Notes under the pieces: generated by a model
What the model was told of the DNA's origin: nothing
Databases searched by the model: none
What the model saw: only the letters and a program-made list of their open reading frames with translations
From: Shimia sp049116215
Lineage (GTDB): Bacteria > Pseudomonadota > Alphaproteobacteria > Rhodobacterales > Rhodobacteraceae
DNA: 64,000 bases
NCBI RefSeq assembly: GCF_049116215.1
Contig: NZ_JAGDZB010000003.1
Location: 744,001-808,000, forward strand
Reading direction: 5' to 3'
Position numbers and translations under genes: made by a program
Part shown: piece by piece, positions 44,761-53,015 of the stretch
Numbering within the stretch: the stretch's first letter is position 1
Layout: every line of letters begins with the position of its first letter

Positions 44761-44790
44761 AAAAGGGCGGCCGAGTTGGCCGCCCTTTTT
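44761..44790. terminator. Bidirectional terminator between ankyrin gene and dctM
   Basis: AAAAGGGCGGCC and GGCCGCCCTTTT form a 12-bp stem with loop GAGTT and A/T runs at both sides, between convergent stops at 44749 and 44794. Confidence 0.9.
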
Positions 44791-44793
44791 GGT

Positions 44794-46110
44794 TTAGTTC
44801 GGAAGCAAAAACAGAGTGATGGCTGGGAAAGCCACGAGCAGGATAACCCTGACAATATCAGACCCCACAAACCAAATCACGGCACGATAGGTCTCCACCA
44901 TCGGCGTGCTACGATCCATGGCGTTGATGATGAAAAGATTCATGCCCACCGGCGGCGTGATCAAGCCAACTTCCACCACAATCAGCACCAGAATACCAAA
45001 CCAGATCGCCACATGCTCTGCGCTCATGCCAAAATCTAATCCGAGGATCACCGGAAAAAAGATTGGCACGGTCAAAAGGATCATGCTGAGGCTGTCCATC
45101 AGGCACCCGAATACCAGATAAAAAGCCAAGATCAGGCACAGCACCATCCAAGGCCCAAGGCCGAGGCCAATCACCCAGTTGGACAGCTCCTGTGGAACCT
45201 GGCTGAGCGCGAGAAAGCCATTGTAGATGCCAGCGCCCAGTACGATGAAAAAGATCATCGCGGTGCTTGTGGCTGTGGAAATGATGCAGTCCTTCAAGAT
45301 GGACCACGTGAGGTTGCCTTTGACCAAGGCAATCAATCCGGTGCCTGCGGCACCAACGGCTGCGCCTTCGGTTGGCGTAAACCAGCCAAAATAGATACCG
45401 CCCACCACAGCGCCAAAAACCAACAGGACCGGCCAAACGTCAAGCAACGCGCGGTACCGCTCTGCCATTGGAACTGCAGGACGCGTACCTGCGGAGTCCG
45501 GGTACAGGCGCACATAGATCGAGATGGTCAGCATGTACCCAAGCGCGGCGAGAATGCCGGGAACAAAGGCGGCCAAGAAAAGCTTGGCGATATTTTGTTC
45601 CGTCAGGATGGCGTAGATCACCAAGATCACAGACGGCGGGATCAGAATACCCAAGGTGCCGCCGGCCGCCAAAGTGGCTGTCGAGAAGCCGCCGGAATAT
45701 CCGTACCGACGCATCTCCGGCAAAGCCACGCGGCTCATTGTGGCTGCGGTTGCAAGTGAAGAACCGCAGATCGCGCCAAAGCCGGCACAGGCCCCAACGG
45801 ACGCCATGGCTACACCGCCCTTTTTGTGCCCAAGCCAACTCTCTGCGGCCTTAAACAGCGCCTTAGACATGCCCGACTGGGTGGCAAACTGCCCCATTAG
45901 CAGGAACATCGGAATTATGGTCAGGGAATAGCTCGAAAAGGTCGTGTAGGTTTCCGACTTGAGTTTTGCCAAGAACATGTTGGGGTTGCCGGTCACCATA
46001 TAGAGACCGCCCAATCCACAAAGCATCATCGCAAGCCCAATCGGCGCGCGCAGGAAGATCATCACCAGCAGAACAGGAAACGACAGGTAGCCAAGTTCCA
46101 GGTTTGTCAT
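44794..46110 (-). CDS. dctM: TRAP transporter large permease (DctM type)
   Basis: The 438-residue membrane protein has about twelve hydrophobic helices and TRAP-L signatures: RAPIGLAMMLCGLGGLYMV, TIIPMFLLMGQFATQSGMS, ASVGACAGFGAICGSSLATA, LAAGGTLGILIPPSVILVIY, FTPTEGAAVGAAGTG and LITPPVGMNLFIINAM. It is the sodium-driven transport subunit. Its ATG overlaps the dctQ stop by 4 nt. No binding-protein gene is adjacent. Confidence 0.93.
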   Translation of the reverse strand: MTNLELGYLSFPVLLVMIFLRAPIGLAMMLCGLGGLYMVTGNPNMFLAKLKSETYTTFSSYSLTIIPMFLLMGQFATQSGMSKALFKAAESWLGHKKGGVAMASVGACAGFGAICGSSLATAATMSRVALPEMRRYGYSGGFSTATLAAGGTLGILIPPSVILVIYAILTEQNIAKLFLAAFVPGILAALGYMLTISIYVRLYPDSAGTRPAVPMAERYRALLDVWPVLLVFGAVVGGIYFGWFTPTEGAAVGAAGTGLIALVKGNLTWSILKDCIISTATSTAMIFFIVLGAGIYNGFLALSQVPQELSNWVIGLGLGPWMVLCLILAFYLVFGCLMDSLSMILLTVPIFFPVILGLDFGMSAEHVAIWFGILVLIVVEVGLITPPVGMNLFIINAMDRSTPMVETYRAVIWFVGSDIVRVILLVAFPAITLFLLPN

Positions 46111-46691
46111 TGTGCGCTCCCCCCAATTGCATGGGTGGAACCGCGCCCTGTGAGCGCGGTGTAGACGCGCATCATTGCGCAGTACACAGCCACAACCGAA
46201 GCCACGGAAGCTGCAGCGAAACTTGCTGCATAGGCCCACCAGACTGGAAATTGTAACAGAAAGGTGGTTTCGCCATAGGCGTATTTACTTTGCAAACCTG
46301 CGAACAAGCGCCAAGTGATCAACACAATCACCGCCGCCAAAACACATTCCCAAAAAGCAATCAGGTAGCGGTTGACACGTTGTGGCAAAAAGTTTGTGAA
46401 AACGTCCACGGTGGCATGCGCGCCGTGCAGCTGACAAATCGGCAAGAACGCAAAGATGGCAAAGGCCACGCCCGCTTCAAGCAACTCAAAGTCGCCGTTA
46501 ACAGAGCCTACGCCGGATTGCTGCAGCCAAGTGGCAAAGCCCTGCGCCGTCGCTTCCAGAAACGGCGCATGTGCCAAGGTGCTGATTGTTCGCCCTATTA
46601 TGCTAACGCATGTCAGTACGATAAGCGCGGTGAGCACCAAACCGCCAAGAATCGCTGTGCTCTGCGCAATGGCTCTGATTGCCCTGTGCAT
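46107..46691 (-). CDS. dctQ: TRAP transporter small permease (DctQ type)
   Basis: The 194-residue protein has four hydrophobic helices and the DctQ pattern GRTISTLAHAPF, VAFAIFAFLPICQLHGAHAT with VDVFTNFLP, and ALTGRG at the end. GGAGAGG precedes the ATG at 46691. It couples to dctM by an ATGA overlap. A dctP gene would normally be upstream; here that place is taken by the repeat-bearing spacer at 46692-47253. Confidence 0.9.
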   Translation of the reverse strand: MHRAIRAIAQSTAILGGLVLTALIVLTCVSIIGRTISTLAHAPFLEATAQGFATWLQQSGVGSVNGDFELLEAGVAFAIFAFLPICQLHGAHATVDVFTNFLPQRVNRYLIAFWECVLAAVIVLITWRLFAGLQSKYAYGETTFLLQFPVWWAYAASFAAASVASVVAVYCAMMRVYTALTGRGSTHAIGGSAQ

Positions 46692-46870
46692 ATTGCCTCT
46701 CCCCCTACCCTTTGAGACGCCCATATCACGGCATCTTCCCAGTTGGTTCATAGTGCTAGGGGGCCAGTACGCCCTTTGCCAGCAATTTTGCGCGCCGATC
46801 ACAAAAAATGTGACAGCACGCCCCAAGACGAAACCGTATTGGTAACAGGTGCTGCAGTAGATTGCTATTT

Positions 46871-46894
46871 GCGGAGGTATGTGGTGCCCAAGGA
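46871..46894. repeat. Repeat B, copy 1 (tRNA-3'-end-like, possible attachment core)
   Basis: The sequence from GCGGAGGTATG to GTGCCCAAGGAG recurs at 57948-57969 with a 2-nt gap. On the minus strand the core reads CTCCTTGGGCACCA, which looks like an acceptor stem 3' strand, discriminator and CCA of a tRNA. No tRNA body follows. It could be an attachment-site scar. Confidence 0.5.
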
Positions 46895-47012
46895 GGGAAC
46901 CTGTTTCTTATTGCAACTTGTTGCAAATTGCGGATCTTCCTTTTTCCTGTCGCTCATAGTGACATTTTAGGCAAGCAAACCACCGCAACTTGTTGCAAGC
47001 AATTAGATGCAC

Positions 47013-47041
47013 AAAGGTGGCTCAAATGGTGGCTTAAAACT
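47013..47041. repeat. Repeat A, copy 1
   Basis: A 29-bp sequence starting AAAGGTGGCTCAAATGGTGG is repeated at 57879-57907 in the same orientation with 2 mismatches. In the second copy it lies shortly before repeat B, an order seen when an integrase 3' end meets an attachment site; that reading is inference. Confidence 0.55.
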
Positions 47042-47253
47042 CAATTACGTCACCGGCATTAAGCGGCCGCAGACAGGACCAGAAAACACTGCATTGCAGC
47101 TTTCCCAAAACTGCCGCTAGAGCATAAGTGCAGCACTTTGGTGGGTTGGATGCGGACAAAGCCGCCCAAAGACATCCTCAACTGAATGTCCGCTTTCCTT
47201 TGTCGGTTAGTCTCATTAGGACTGAAAAGCGTGATGTCACGTTGGGGGAAACT

Positions 47254-47985
47254 ATGCCAAGAATTCTTGTAACTGGCGCATCAGGCCGGATTGGGCAGGC
47301 ATTTTTTGCTGCGTTTCAGGAGCAATATGACTTTGTGCTTACCGATCTGAATGAACCCGAATATCCAGTCTCGGGGCCACATCGCTTTGTGCAATCTGAT
47401 CTGACTGATGCCAATGCCTCAGACACTTTGTGCCAAGGTATAGATGAGGTTGTTCATTTGGCGGGCGTTCCCGACCCAGATGCCGCGTTTGCAGATGTAC
47501 TGCCAGCCAACATCCTGGCAACAACCTATCTGATTGAAGCCGCTCGAAAGGCGAGTGTCAGCCACTTCGTCTATGCCAGCAGTGCGCAAACCATCGAAGG
47601 ATACCCCGTAGACCGACAGATCGTTTCAGGTATGGCCGTTGCTCCGGCCAATCTCTACGGCGTCTCGAAGTGTTACGGGGAAGCTCTGTGCTCCCTTTAT
47701 GCAACGAAACACGGCATGTCCTGTGTCTCGTTGCGAATTGGATCTTTCGAACCCGCAGATGGCCCGCCGCTTGAAACCAAGCGCGATTTGAGCGCGTGGC
47801 TTAGCCATCGTGATGCAACTCATCTGATTGATCGGGCGATCCAAGCTGAGATCAATGGAAGTTTTATCGCGCACGGCATCTCCGACAACCGTTTCAAGCG
47901 ACTTGATCTGACCGAAACCTGCAAAGTCTTGGGATATGCGCCGCAGGATGATGCGTTCTCAACCTTCCCAATACCCACCTCTTGA
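47254..47985 (+). CDS. NAD-dependent epimerase/dehydratase, uronate-dehydrogenase-like
   Basis: The 243-residue extended SDR protein has the NAD motif PRILVTGASGRIGQAFF, DEVVHLAGVPDPDA, catalytic SSAQTIEGY region with YGVSKCYGE (YxxxK), and a C-terminal segment SAWLSHRDATHLIDRAIQ to GYAPQDDAF that resembles uronate dehydrogenases, which oxidise glucuronate or galacturonate to the aldarolactone. The ATG at 47254 has GGGGGAA upstream. It stands alone in the island; no uronate pathway genes are near, so the substrate is uncertain. Confidence 0.72.
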   Translation: MPRILVTGASGRIGQAFFAAFQEQYDFVLTDLNEPEYPVSGPHRFVQSDLTDANASDTLCQGIDEVVHLAGVPDPDAAFADVLPANILATTYLIEAARKASVSHFVYASSAQTIEGYPVDRQIVSGMAVAPANLYGVSKCYGEALCSLYATKHGMSCVSLRIGSFEPADGPPLETKRDLSAWLSHRDATHLIDRAIQAEINGSFIAHGISDNRFKRLDLTETCKVLGYAPQDDAFSTFPIPTS

Positions 47986-48071
47986 ACCCGCCATTCGTTC
48001 GCCATGAGGCATTGGTAAGTGTCGGCTATGTGCCGCCGTGTACCACAAGTTGCACCGACGGCAGCTCTGGA

Positions 48072-48119
48072 CCGTTAGCTGACCTAATCATTTTGGGCGG
48101 ACAGCGGACTTTCGCCGCG
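48072..48119. repeat. 48-bp intergenic direct repeat, copy 1
   Basis: The sequence beginning CCGTTAGCTGACCTAATCAT and ending TTTCGCCGCG matches 51805-51852 with 43 of 48 identities, same orientation. The 223-bp spacer containing it has no gene. A related but more diverged stretch (GTCCGCTATGGGCC, AAAGTCCGCTATCTGC) occurs near 57510-57560. Confidence 0.7.
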
Positions 48120-48208
48120 AGCCGTGTGAACGACTGATATGTGGGGCGAAGTGTGAGTTCGCCGCGGTTCCGCCAGTAGCTGCCTTGAAAAAGTTTTTGA
48201 GGGACAAT

Positions 48209-50644
48209 TCAACCCCGCATGCGTTCGAACTTGGGATCGAATGGCGAAGGTTCGATAACATGCGCAACAATGCGCTCACCGCACAAGTCAAGTTGGAGCG
48301 ATGATCCGACAGCGGCAAAATCGGGTTTCACAAAGGCATAGGCCAGATTCATTTCGACACGGTGGCCATAGTCGCCGGACGTGATGGTGCCAACCGCTGT
48401 GTTGCCTTGCATGAGCGATGCGCCCGGGTGGGCCGGGGCGCGGGTCGTGTCGATCTTAAGGGTGACCAGTTTGCTTTGCGGTCCGGCGGCCTGTCGTTTC
48501 AGCAGTGCCTCTTTGCCGATGAAATCCTGCTTGTCCAGTTTGACGAACCGCGACAGGCCCGTCTCGAACGGGTCGAATTCGGTAATGAGTTCTGCTTTCC
48601 AGTGCAGAAAGCCTTTTTCCATGCGCATGGAATCAATGGCGCGCGCGCCGAAGAGTTGCAAACCATGCGCTTTCCCGGCCTCGCGCAAAGCAAGGTAGGC
48701 GGCATAAAGCGATGCGTTTGGCACGTGGATTTCATATGCCAGTTCTCCCGAAAAGCTGACGCCCATCACCACTGCAGGTGCAAACCCTACAAAACATTCG
48801 CGCACCGAAAGCCACGGGAACGCCGCTCGTGACCAGTCGCCGCGCGCGCACTCGGAGAGCACGGCGCGCGCATTTGGCCCCGCCAGAACCAATATCGTGT
48901 AATCATTGGTGAGGCTGCGAAGCTGAACATCTTCCCTGGGATCCAGATGTGCCCTAAGCCAATCCATGTCATGGTATTCCGAAGCCGCGGCAGATCCGTA
49001 CCAAACCCGGATCGGCCCGCGATCGGATGCAGGCAGGTTGGCCACCGTCGCTTCTGCTTTGACACATCCGTGATGGTTCAGCAGATATCCCAATCCCACT
49101 CGGCCTTCGCGTTTGGCAACGGTTCCGCACATTATGCGATCAAGAAAACCGTGGCGGTCCTTTCCGGTGATCTCGATGCGGTTGAAGCCGTTGACTTCTG
49201 CCATGCCGACCTGCGTCGACACTATTTTGACCTCTGAGGCGACCACCTCAAAGGCTTCATCGAAATCAAAGCTGAAAGACGGGTGGAAGTCAGGCGAAGG
49301 TTTAATGTAGTCAACGCGCTCCCACCCATTCACCACGGTAAACTCCGCGCCTTCGGCGGCCAGAACAGGCGTCAGGGGCGTTGTTTTCGCATTGCGTCCA
49401 GCGGGGCGGTGTTCGTGCGGGAAATGAAATCGGAATTCGTTCTGGTAATCCTCGATTGCCTTGAGGGAGGTGAGCTCAACCGTCGCATGGCCGGTGAACC
49501 GGCGCGGGTCGATCACCCAGGTGTCATAGCACGCTTCGCCATGCACGATCTGCTGTGCCAGAAGCCACCCATGACCGCCCCCTTCGCCCAGCCCGGCCCG
49601 CAAACCGATGATGCAGAAGGCATTGCGTTTGCCGGGGATCGGGCCAACGAGAGGCGCACCGTCTATTGTGTAGGTGATCGGGCCATTCACAACCCGTTTT
49701 ATCCCAACCTCCGTCAAGACGGGCATACGTTCAAACGCACCTTCCAGCACGTCCATTACGCGGTCAAGATCATCAGGACACAGGTCGTTCGAAAAGCTGT
49801 GGCTGATCCCGTCTAAACCCCATGTTTTACAATTCTGTTCGTAGAAGCCGACGAGAAGACCGTTTTTTTCCTGGCGGGAATAGTAGTCGGAGATTGGGCA
49901 CCGTAGCAGAGGCATACGATGACGGGCCTCTGCGATGGCGGGAATATCTTCGGTCACGAAATACTGGTGTTCCATCGATGCTACGGGATGTTGCACCCCC
50001 ATCATCGCGCCGATCTCGTTCACGCGGTAGCCGCCTGCATTGACCACGATATCGCAATCAATGTCTCCGTGCTCCGTGTGTACAGTCCAGGTGTCGTCCT
50101 TGCGCTGTGTCAGGCCGGTGACAGGCGTGTTGCGATAAACCTCTGCCCCAGCTTTGCGGGCATGAAAGGCAAGCGCCTGGCAGAGCTGGGCGGGATCGAT
50201 ATCACCGTCTTCGCCATCCCATAGGCCGCCCAGAAGGTTCTGGGTGGAAATGAGCGGGTGGCGACGCGCGCATTCTTCCGCGTCGATCACCTCGTATTCC
50301 ACGCCCATGCCCCGTGCCATCGACGCGAAGTGGCGATAGCCTTGCATCTGCTCTTCGGTGTTGGCCAAGCGAATACCGCCGTCGCCGTGATGATAACCGA
50401 CGGGATACTCCGGATCGTCCCGAAGCTTCCTATAAAGAGCGATGGAGTGGGACTTGAGGCCCACCATCGTCTGGGTCATGCCAAAGTTCGTGACCTGCGC
50501 TGCCGAATGCCATGTCGTGCCGGACGTCAGTTCATCCCGTTCGACCAAGGCCACATCGGACCACCCCTCCTGCGTGAGATGATATAGGGTTGAGCAGCCC
50601 GCGATGCCGCCACCGATGACGACTACTTTAGTCCTGGGCTTCAT
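48209..50644 (-). CDS. Dimethylglycine/sarcosine-dehydrogenase-like FAD and GcvT-domain protein
   Basis: The 811-residue protein joins an FAD-dependent DAO domain (residues 1-370; VVVIGGGIAGCSTLYHL, RDELTSGTTWHSAAQVT where the histidine is the flavin-linkage position in such enzymes, GGLWDGEDGDIDPAQL, GLRAGLGEGGGHGWLLAQ) with a linker domain and a folate-binding GcvT part (about 430-810; GFNRIEITGKDRHGFLDRIM, LVLAGPNARAVLSE, GVSFSGELAYEIHVP, GARAIDSMRMEKGFLHWKAE). Enzymes of this kind demethylate dimethylglycine, sarcosine or related amines and pass formaldehyde to tetrahydrofolate. GAGGAG precedes the ATG. A divergent LysR gene probably regulates it. Confidence 0.88.
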   Translation of the reverse strand: MKPRTKVVVIGGGIAGCSTLYHLTQEGWSDVALVERDELTSGTTWHSAAQVTNFGMTQTMVGLKSHSIALYRKLRDDPEYPVGYHHGDGGIRLANTEEQMQGYRHFASMARGMGVEYEVIDAEECARRHPLISTQNLLGGLWDGEDGDIDPAQLCQALAFHARKAGAEVYRNTPVTGLTQRKDDTWTVHTEHGDIDCDIVVNAGGYRVNEIGAMMGVQHPVASMEHQYFVTEDIPAIAEARHRMPLLRCPISDYYSRQEKNGLLVGFYEQNCKTWGLDGISHSFSNDLCPDDLDRVMDVLEGAFERMPVLTEVGIKRVVNGPITYTIDGAPLVGPIPGKRNAFCIIGLRAGLGEGGGHGWLLAQQIVHGEACYDTWVIDPRRFTGHATVELTSLKAIEDYQNEFRFHFPHEHRPAGRNAKTTPLTPVLAAEGAEFTVVNGWERVDYIKPSPDFHPSFSFDFDEAFEVVASEVKIVSTQVGMAEVNGFNRIEITGKDRHGFLDRIMCGTVAKREGRVGLGYLLNHHGCVKAEATVANLPASDRGPIRVWYGSAAASEYHDMDWLRAHLDPREDVQLRSLTNDYTILVLAGPNARAVLSECARGDWSRAAFPWLSVRECFVGFAPAVVMGVSFSGELAYEIHVPNASLYAAYLALREAGKAHGLQLFGARAIDSMRMEKGFLHWKAELITEFDPFETGLSRFVKLDKQDFIGKEALLKRQAAGPQSKLVTLKIDTTRAPAHPGASLMQGNTAVGTITSGDYGHRVEMNLAYAFVKPDFAAVGSSLQLDLCGERIVAHVIEPSPFDPKFERMRG

Positions 50645-50720
50645 GCTGGGCTCCTCTACCTGTTGCCGCAATCACCCTGACAAACGCGTCATACTTTGAA
50701 AATTCTTTTTATTATGGGTA

Positions 50721-50743
50721 TAACCTCAGAAATTCTGAGGTTA
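50721..50743. promoter_or_regulatory. 23-bp inverted repeat, likely LysR operator
   Basis: TAACCTCAGAA and TTCTGAGGTTA are perfect 11-bp arms around one central A. It sits in the 103-bp spacer between the divergent LysR and dimethylglycine-dehydrogenase-like genes, ending 4 bp before the LysR GTG, and has the T-N11-A form of LysR-type boxes. The GAGG within it also serves as the ribosome site of the LysR gene, so binding could block its own expression. Confidence 0.6.
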
Positions 50744-50747
50744 TCAC

Positions 50748-51674
50748 GTGACACTTTCTCTTCGCGCCATGCGGTACGTACAGGCCGCCCTAAAACATTG
50801 CAGCATCACGGGCGCTGCTGAGGTCACACATGTCACTCCATCAGCCATCGCGGCCGCATTAGATCAGGCCGAAGCTGTGTTCGGTATGGCGCTGGTCACG
50901 CGCGCTCGGGCCAAAGGCATCTTTCCGACCGCTGCAGGCCGCGATGTTGGAAGGCGTATCGATGACTTGCTGGAGCGCTACGACGAATTGCTCACGAGCG
51001 TTTCCGATCTTCACTCAGACATCTCTGGGAATCTGAGAATTGGTTACAACGCGCCGATTGCACCGGCGTTTTTACCGCATCTGGCCGCGCAGATGCAGGA
51101 AGCCAATCCCGGCGTGACGTTTACCCTAACCGAAGGGGATAACAATTCAGTTCAGACCGGTTTGATTGACGGGCAATTCGACGTGATCCTGTTCGTCGAA
51201 GAACTGCCCAACCTGCAGATCGAGACGCGTCCGCTTATCTATGCACCCACCTATTGCCTGTGTCCCACGGACCATCTGCTTGCTCAGCATGCGACGGTCA
51301 CCGTTTCCCAAATTGTCGCCGAAAGGCTGATACTGTTGGATCGACCGGCCGCACGCGGGTACTATTTGGATCTGCTCGAACAGAACGGCGGAGAACTTCA
51401 CATTGTGGCAACTGCCAATTCTACGGAAATGGTCCGGTCGCTCGTCGCCTCGAAAGTCGGGATTTCTCTTTTGAACATGAAACCATGGGACCTGCCGACT
51501 TATGCAGGACCAGATATCCGGATACTACCGATCCAGGACCATAGCTGCGGCGTCACGCTCTCACTTGGGTTTTCGCCAGGACCGAAGCGAAAATTGGTTC
51601 AGACTTTCGTTGAAAGCTGCGTTACATTTTTTGACGGGCCGACGAGCGCGAACTTGACTGTTTCTATGGCTTGA
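50748..51674 (+). CDS. LysR-family transcriptional regulator
   Basis: The 308-residue protein has an N-terminal winged helix-turn-helix (AALKHCSITGAAEVTHVTPS and AIAAALDQAEAVFGMALVTR, residues about 13-50) and a LysR effector-binding domain (SGNLRIGYNAPIAPAFLPHL, FTLTEGDNNSVQTGLIDGQF, YAPTYCLCPTDHLLAQH, TANSTEMVRSLVASKVGISL). The start is GTG at 50748 after TGAGG. It is divergent from, and probably controls, the dimethylglycine-dehydrogenase-like gene. Confidence 0.9.
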   Translation: MTLSLRAMRYVQAALKHCSITGAAEVTHVTPSAIAAALDQAEAVFGMALVTRARAKGIFPTAAGRDVGRRIDDLLERYDELLTSVSDLHSDISGNLRIGYNAPIAPAFLPHLAAQMQEANPGVTFTLTEGDNNSVQTGLIDGQFDVILFVEELPNLQIETRPLIYAPTYCLCPTDHLLAQHATVTVSQIVAERLILLDRPAARGYYLDLLEQNGGELHIVATANSTEMVRSLVASKVGISLLNMKPWDLPTYAGPDIRILPIQDHSCGVTLSLGFSPGPKRKLVQTFVESCVTFFDGPTSANLTVSMA

Positions 51675-51804
51675 TGCGCCGCAAAAACGCCACACCGTGG
51701 TTTCCAGAAAGGCGGCATCCCGAACATTTGTAGATCGTTCTGCATTCAATACTTTGAGGGCGTAGCTTCCATTTGCTGTTTGATGGATCAGCGACCGCTT
51801 TGGG

Positions 51805-51852
51805 CCGGTAGCTGACCTAATCACTTTGGGCGGAGAGCTGACTTTCGCTGCG
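51805..51852. repeat. 48-bp intergenic direct repeat, copy 2
   Basis: Matches 48072-48119 with 5 mismatches, same orientation. The two copies flank exactly the dehydrogenase-LysR gene pair. Confidence 0.7.
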
Positions 51853-51889
51853 GTTATCGCCAATGTCCGCTCCAAGTAGGCCATGTTAC

Positions 51890-52903
51890 TTACGCACCGC
51901 TCAATTTGCGAAACTTAGTTGGGGAAATACCAAACCAGCCGGCAAATGTGCGGCGGAAGCTGTTGACCTCGCTGAACCCAAGATTGAAGGCTACCTCAGC
52001 GACGGAAAGATCAGTTCCTGATAGCAGCGATCTGGCGCGGTCTGTCTGTTCGGCGACCCGTATCTCTTTAAAACTGATGTTCTCCACAGAGAGCTGCCGT
52101 TGGAGCTTTCTCACGCTGATGCCTAACGTGGACGCCACCGTTTCAATGTCGGCGTGCCCCATGGCGAGTTGCGCGCGCAAGGCATTTTCAACCACCTCTT
52201 TGGTGGTGGAGGGTGTTTGGCGGGACCGCACATCCCGGATGCCTGCCAAGGTCATCTCAAGCCGCGCGTCGGTTGTCCGCGGATTAGGGGTTTCGATGTC
52301 TGACAAAGGGATCGCAATGCTGGCGGCGGATCCACCGACGCGCACTTCGACATTGTAGATGTATTGCAGCGCGGTTTCGGTGCCACGGTGCATCTCCGGC
52401 AGCTCCACCCAACTGGGGCGCCATCGGGGTCCGCAGAACTCGCGCACCACACTTTGCAGCACAAACGGCAGGTCCTGATCGATCAGATTTGCGCCGGCGG
52501 TGCCGCCGAGCATGGTGTCAAACCCAAGTACAAAATGGTCTCCGGCCACGCGCGTGCGCAAAACAGACCCTCTTTGCAGAAACGGCAGGATTTTTTCCGC
52601 CCGCGTCAGCGCCACATCCAGCTTCGGCGCGCCGAGCACATAGTCTGCGTAGGCCCCAAAAGCGGCGTAGCTGAAGTCTTGCGTGATATAGGCGCCGATG
52701 TGTTTTTCCGAGAGCTTTAAGCTGGCGGCCTGCATGAACCGTGCCTGAAGCCGAAAGGGGATGAACACGGGCGGGCCTTCCATGACTGCTCGGGACAGCC
52801 CGGCTTCTTTCAGTGCATGTTCGGACACCCGTGGCGACGCGATTTGGTCAAGCTGTTGAAGCGTAGGGCGAAACGCCAAGGTGCTTTGCAAAACCGTGTC
52901 CAT
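51890..52903 (-). CDS. AraC-family transcriptional regulator
   Basis: The 337-residue protein has an N-terminal Arabinose_bd-like (OruR/ArgR type) domain (FIPFRLQARFMQAASLKLSE, GAYITQDFSYAAFGAYADYV) and a C-terminal AraC double HTH (DIETVASTLGISVRKLQRQL; DLSVAEVAFNLGFSEVNSFR and RTFAGWFGISPTKFRKL). It is divergent from the esterase-exporter operon, with 112 bp between the two starts, so it is the likely regulator of that operon. Confidence 0.9.
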   Translation of the reverse strand: MDTVLQSTLAFRPTLQQLDQIASPRVSEHALKEAGLSRAVMEGPPVFIPFRLQARFMQAASLKLSEKHIGAYITQDFSYAAFGAYADYVLGAPKLDVALTRAEKILPFLQRGSVLRTRVAGDHFVLGFDTMLGGTAGANLIDQDLPFVLQSVVREFCGPRWRPSWVELPEMHRGTETALQYIYNVEVRVGGSAASIAIPLSDIETPNPRTTDARLEMTLAGIRDVRSRQTPSTTKEVVENALRAQLAMGHADIETVASTLGISVRKLQRQLSVENISFKEIRVAEQTDRARSLLSGTDLSVAEVAFNLGFSEVNSFRRTFAGWFGISPTKFRKLSGA

Positions 52904-53015
52904 GACGGGCAGTTTGTCGTGAAATGATCACTTTTGGAAGTGGCGATACCGCCGCCCGAAAATTACCTTCAGCTCCGAGAGACGAACAGCCCAAACTGAG
53001 AGTTGGAGACCAAAG

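Larger units (their letters stand above)
46692..47253. other. Gene-free spacer at the left edge of the accessory island
   Basis: About 560 bp without a gene I can support. It holds the dctQ promoter region, one copy of repeat B (46871-46894), two related palindromes built on GCAACTTGTTGC (46911-46926 and 46986-46997) and one copy of repeat A (47013-47041). Short open frames across it have no ribosome sites. Confidence 0.6.

Noticed and set aside
46881..46894. A complete tRNA gene at repeat B
   Set aside because: Only the acceptor-end-like 14 nt are present. The T-arm GGTTCGA sequence and the rest of a cloverleaf do not follow in either copy.
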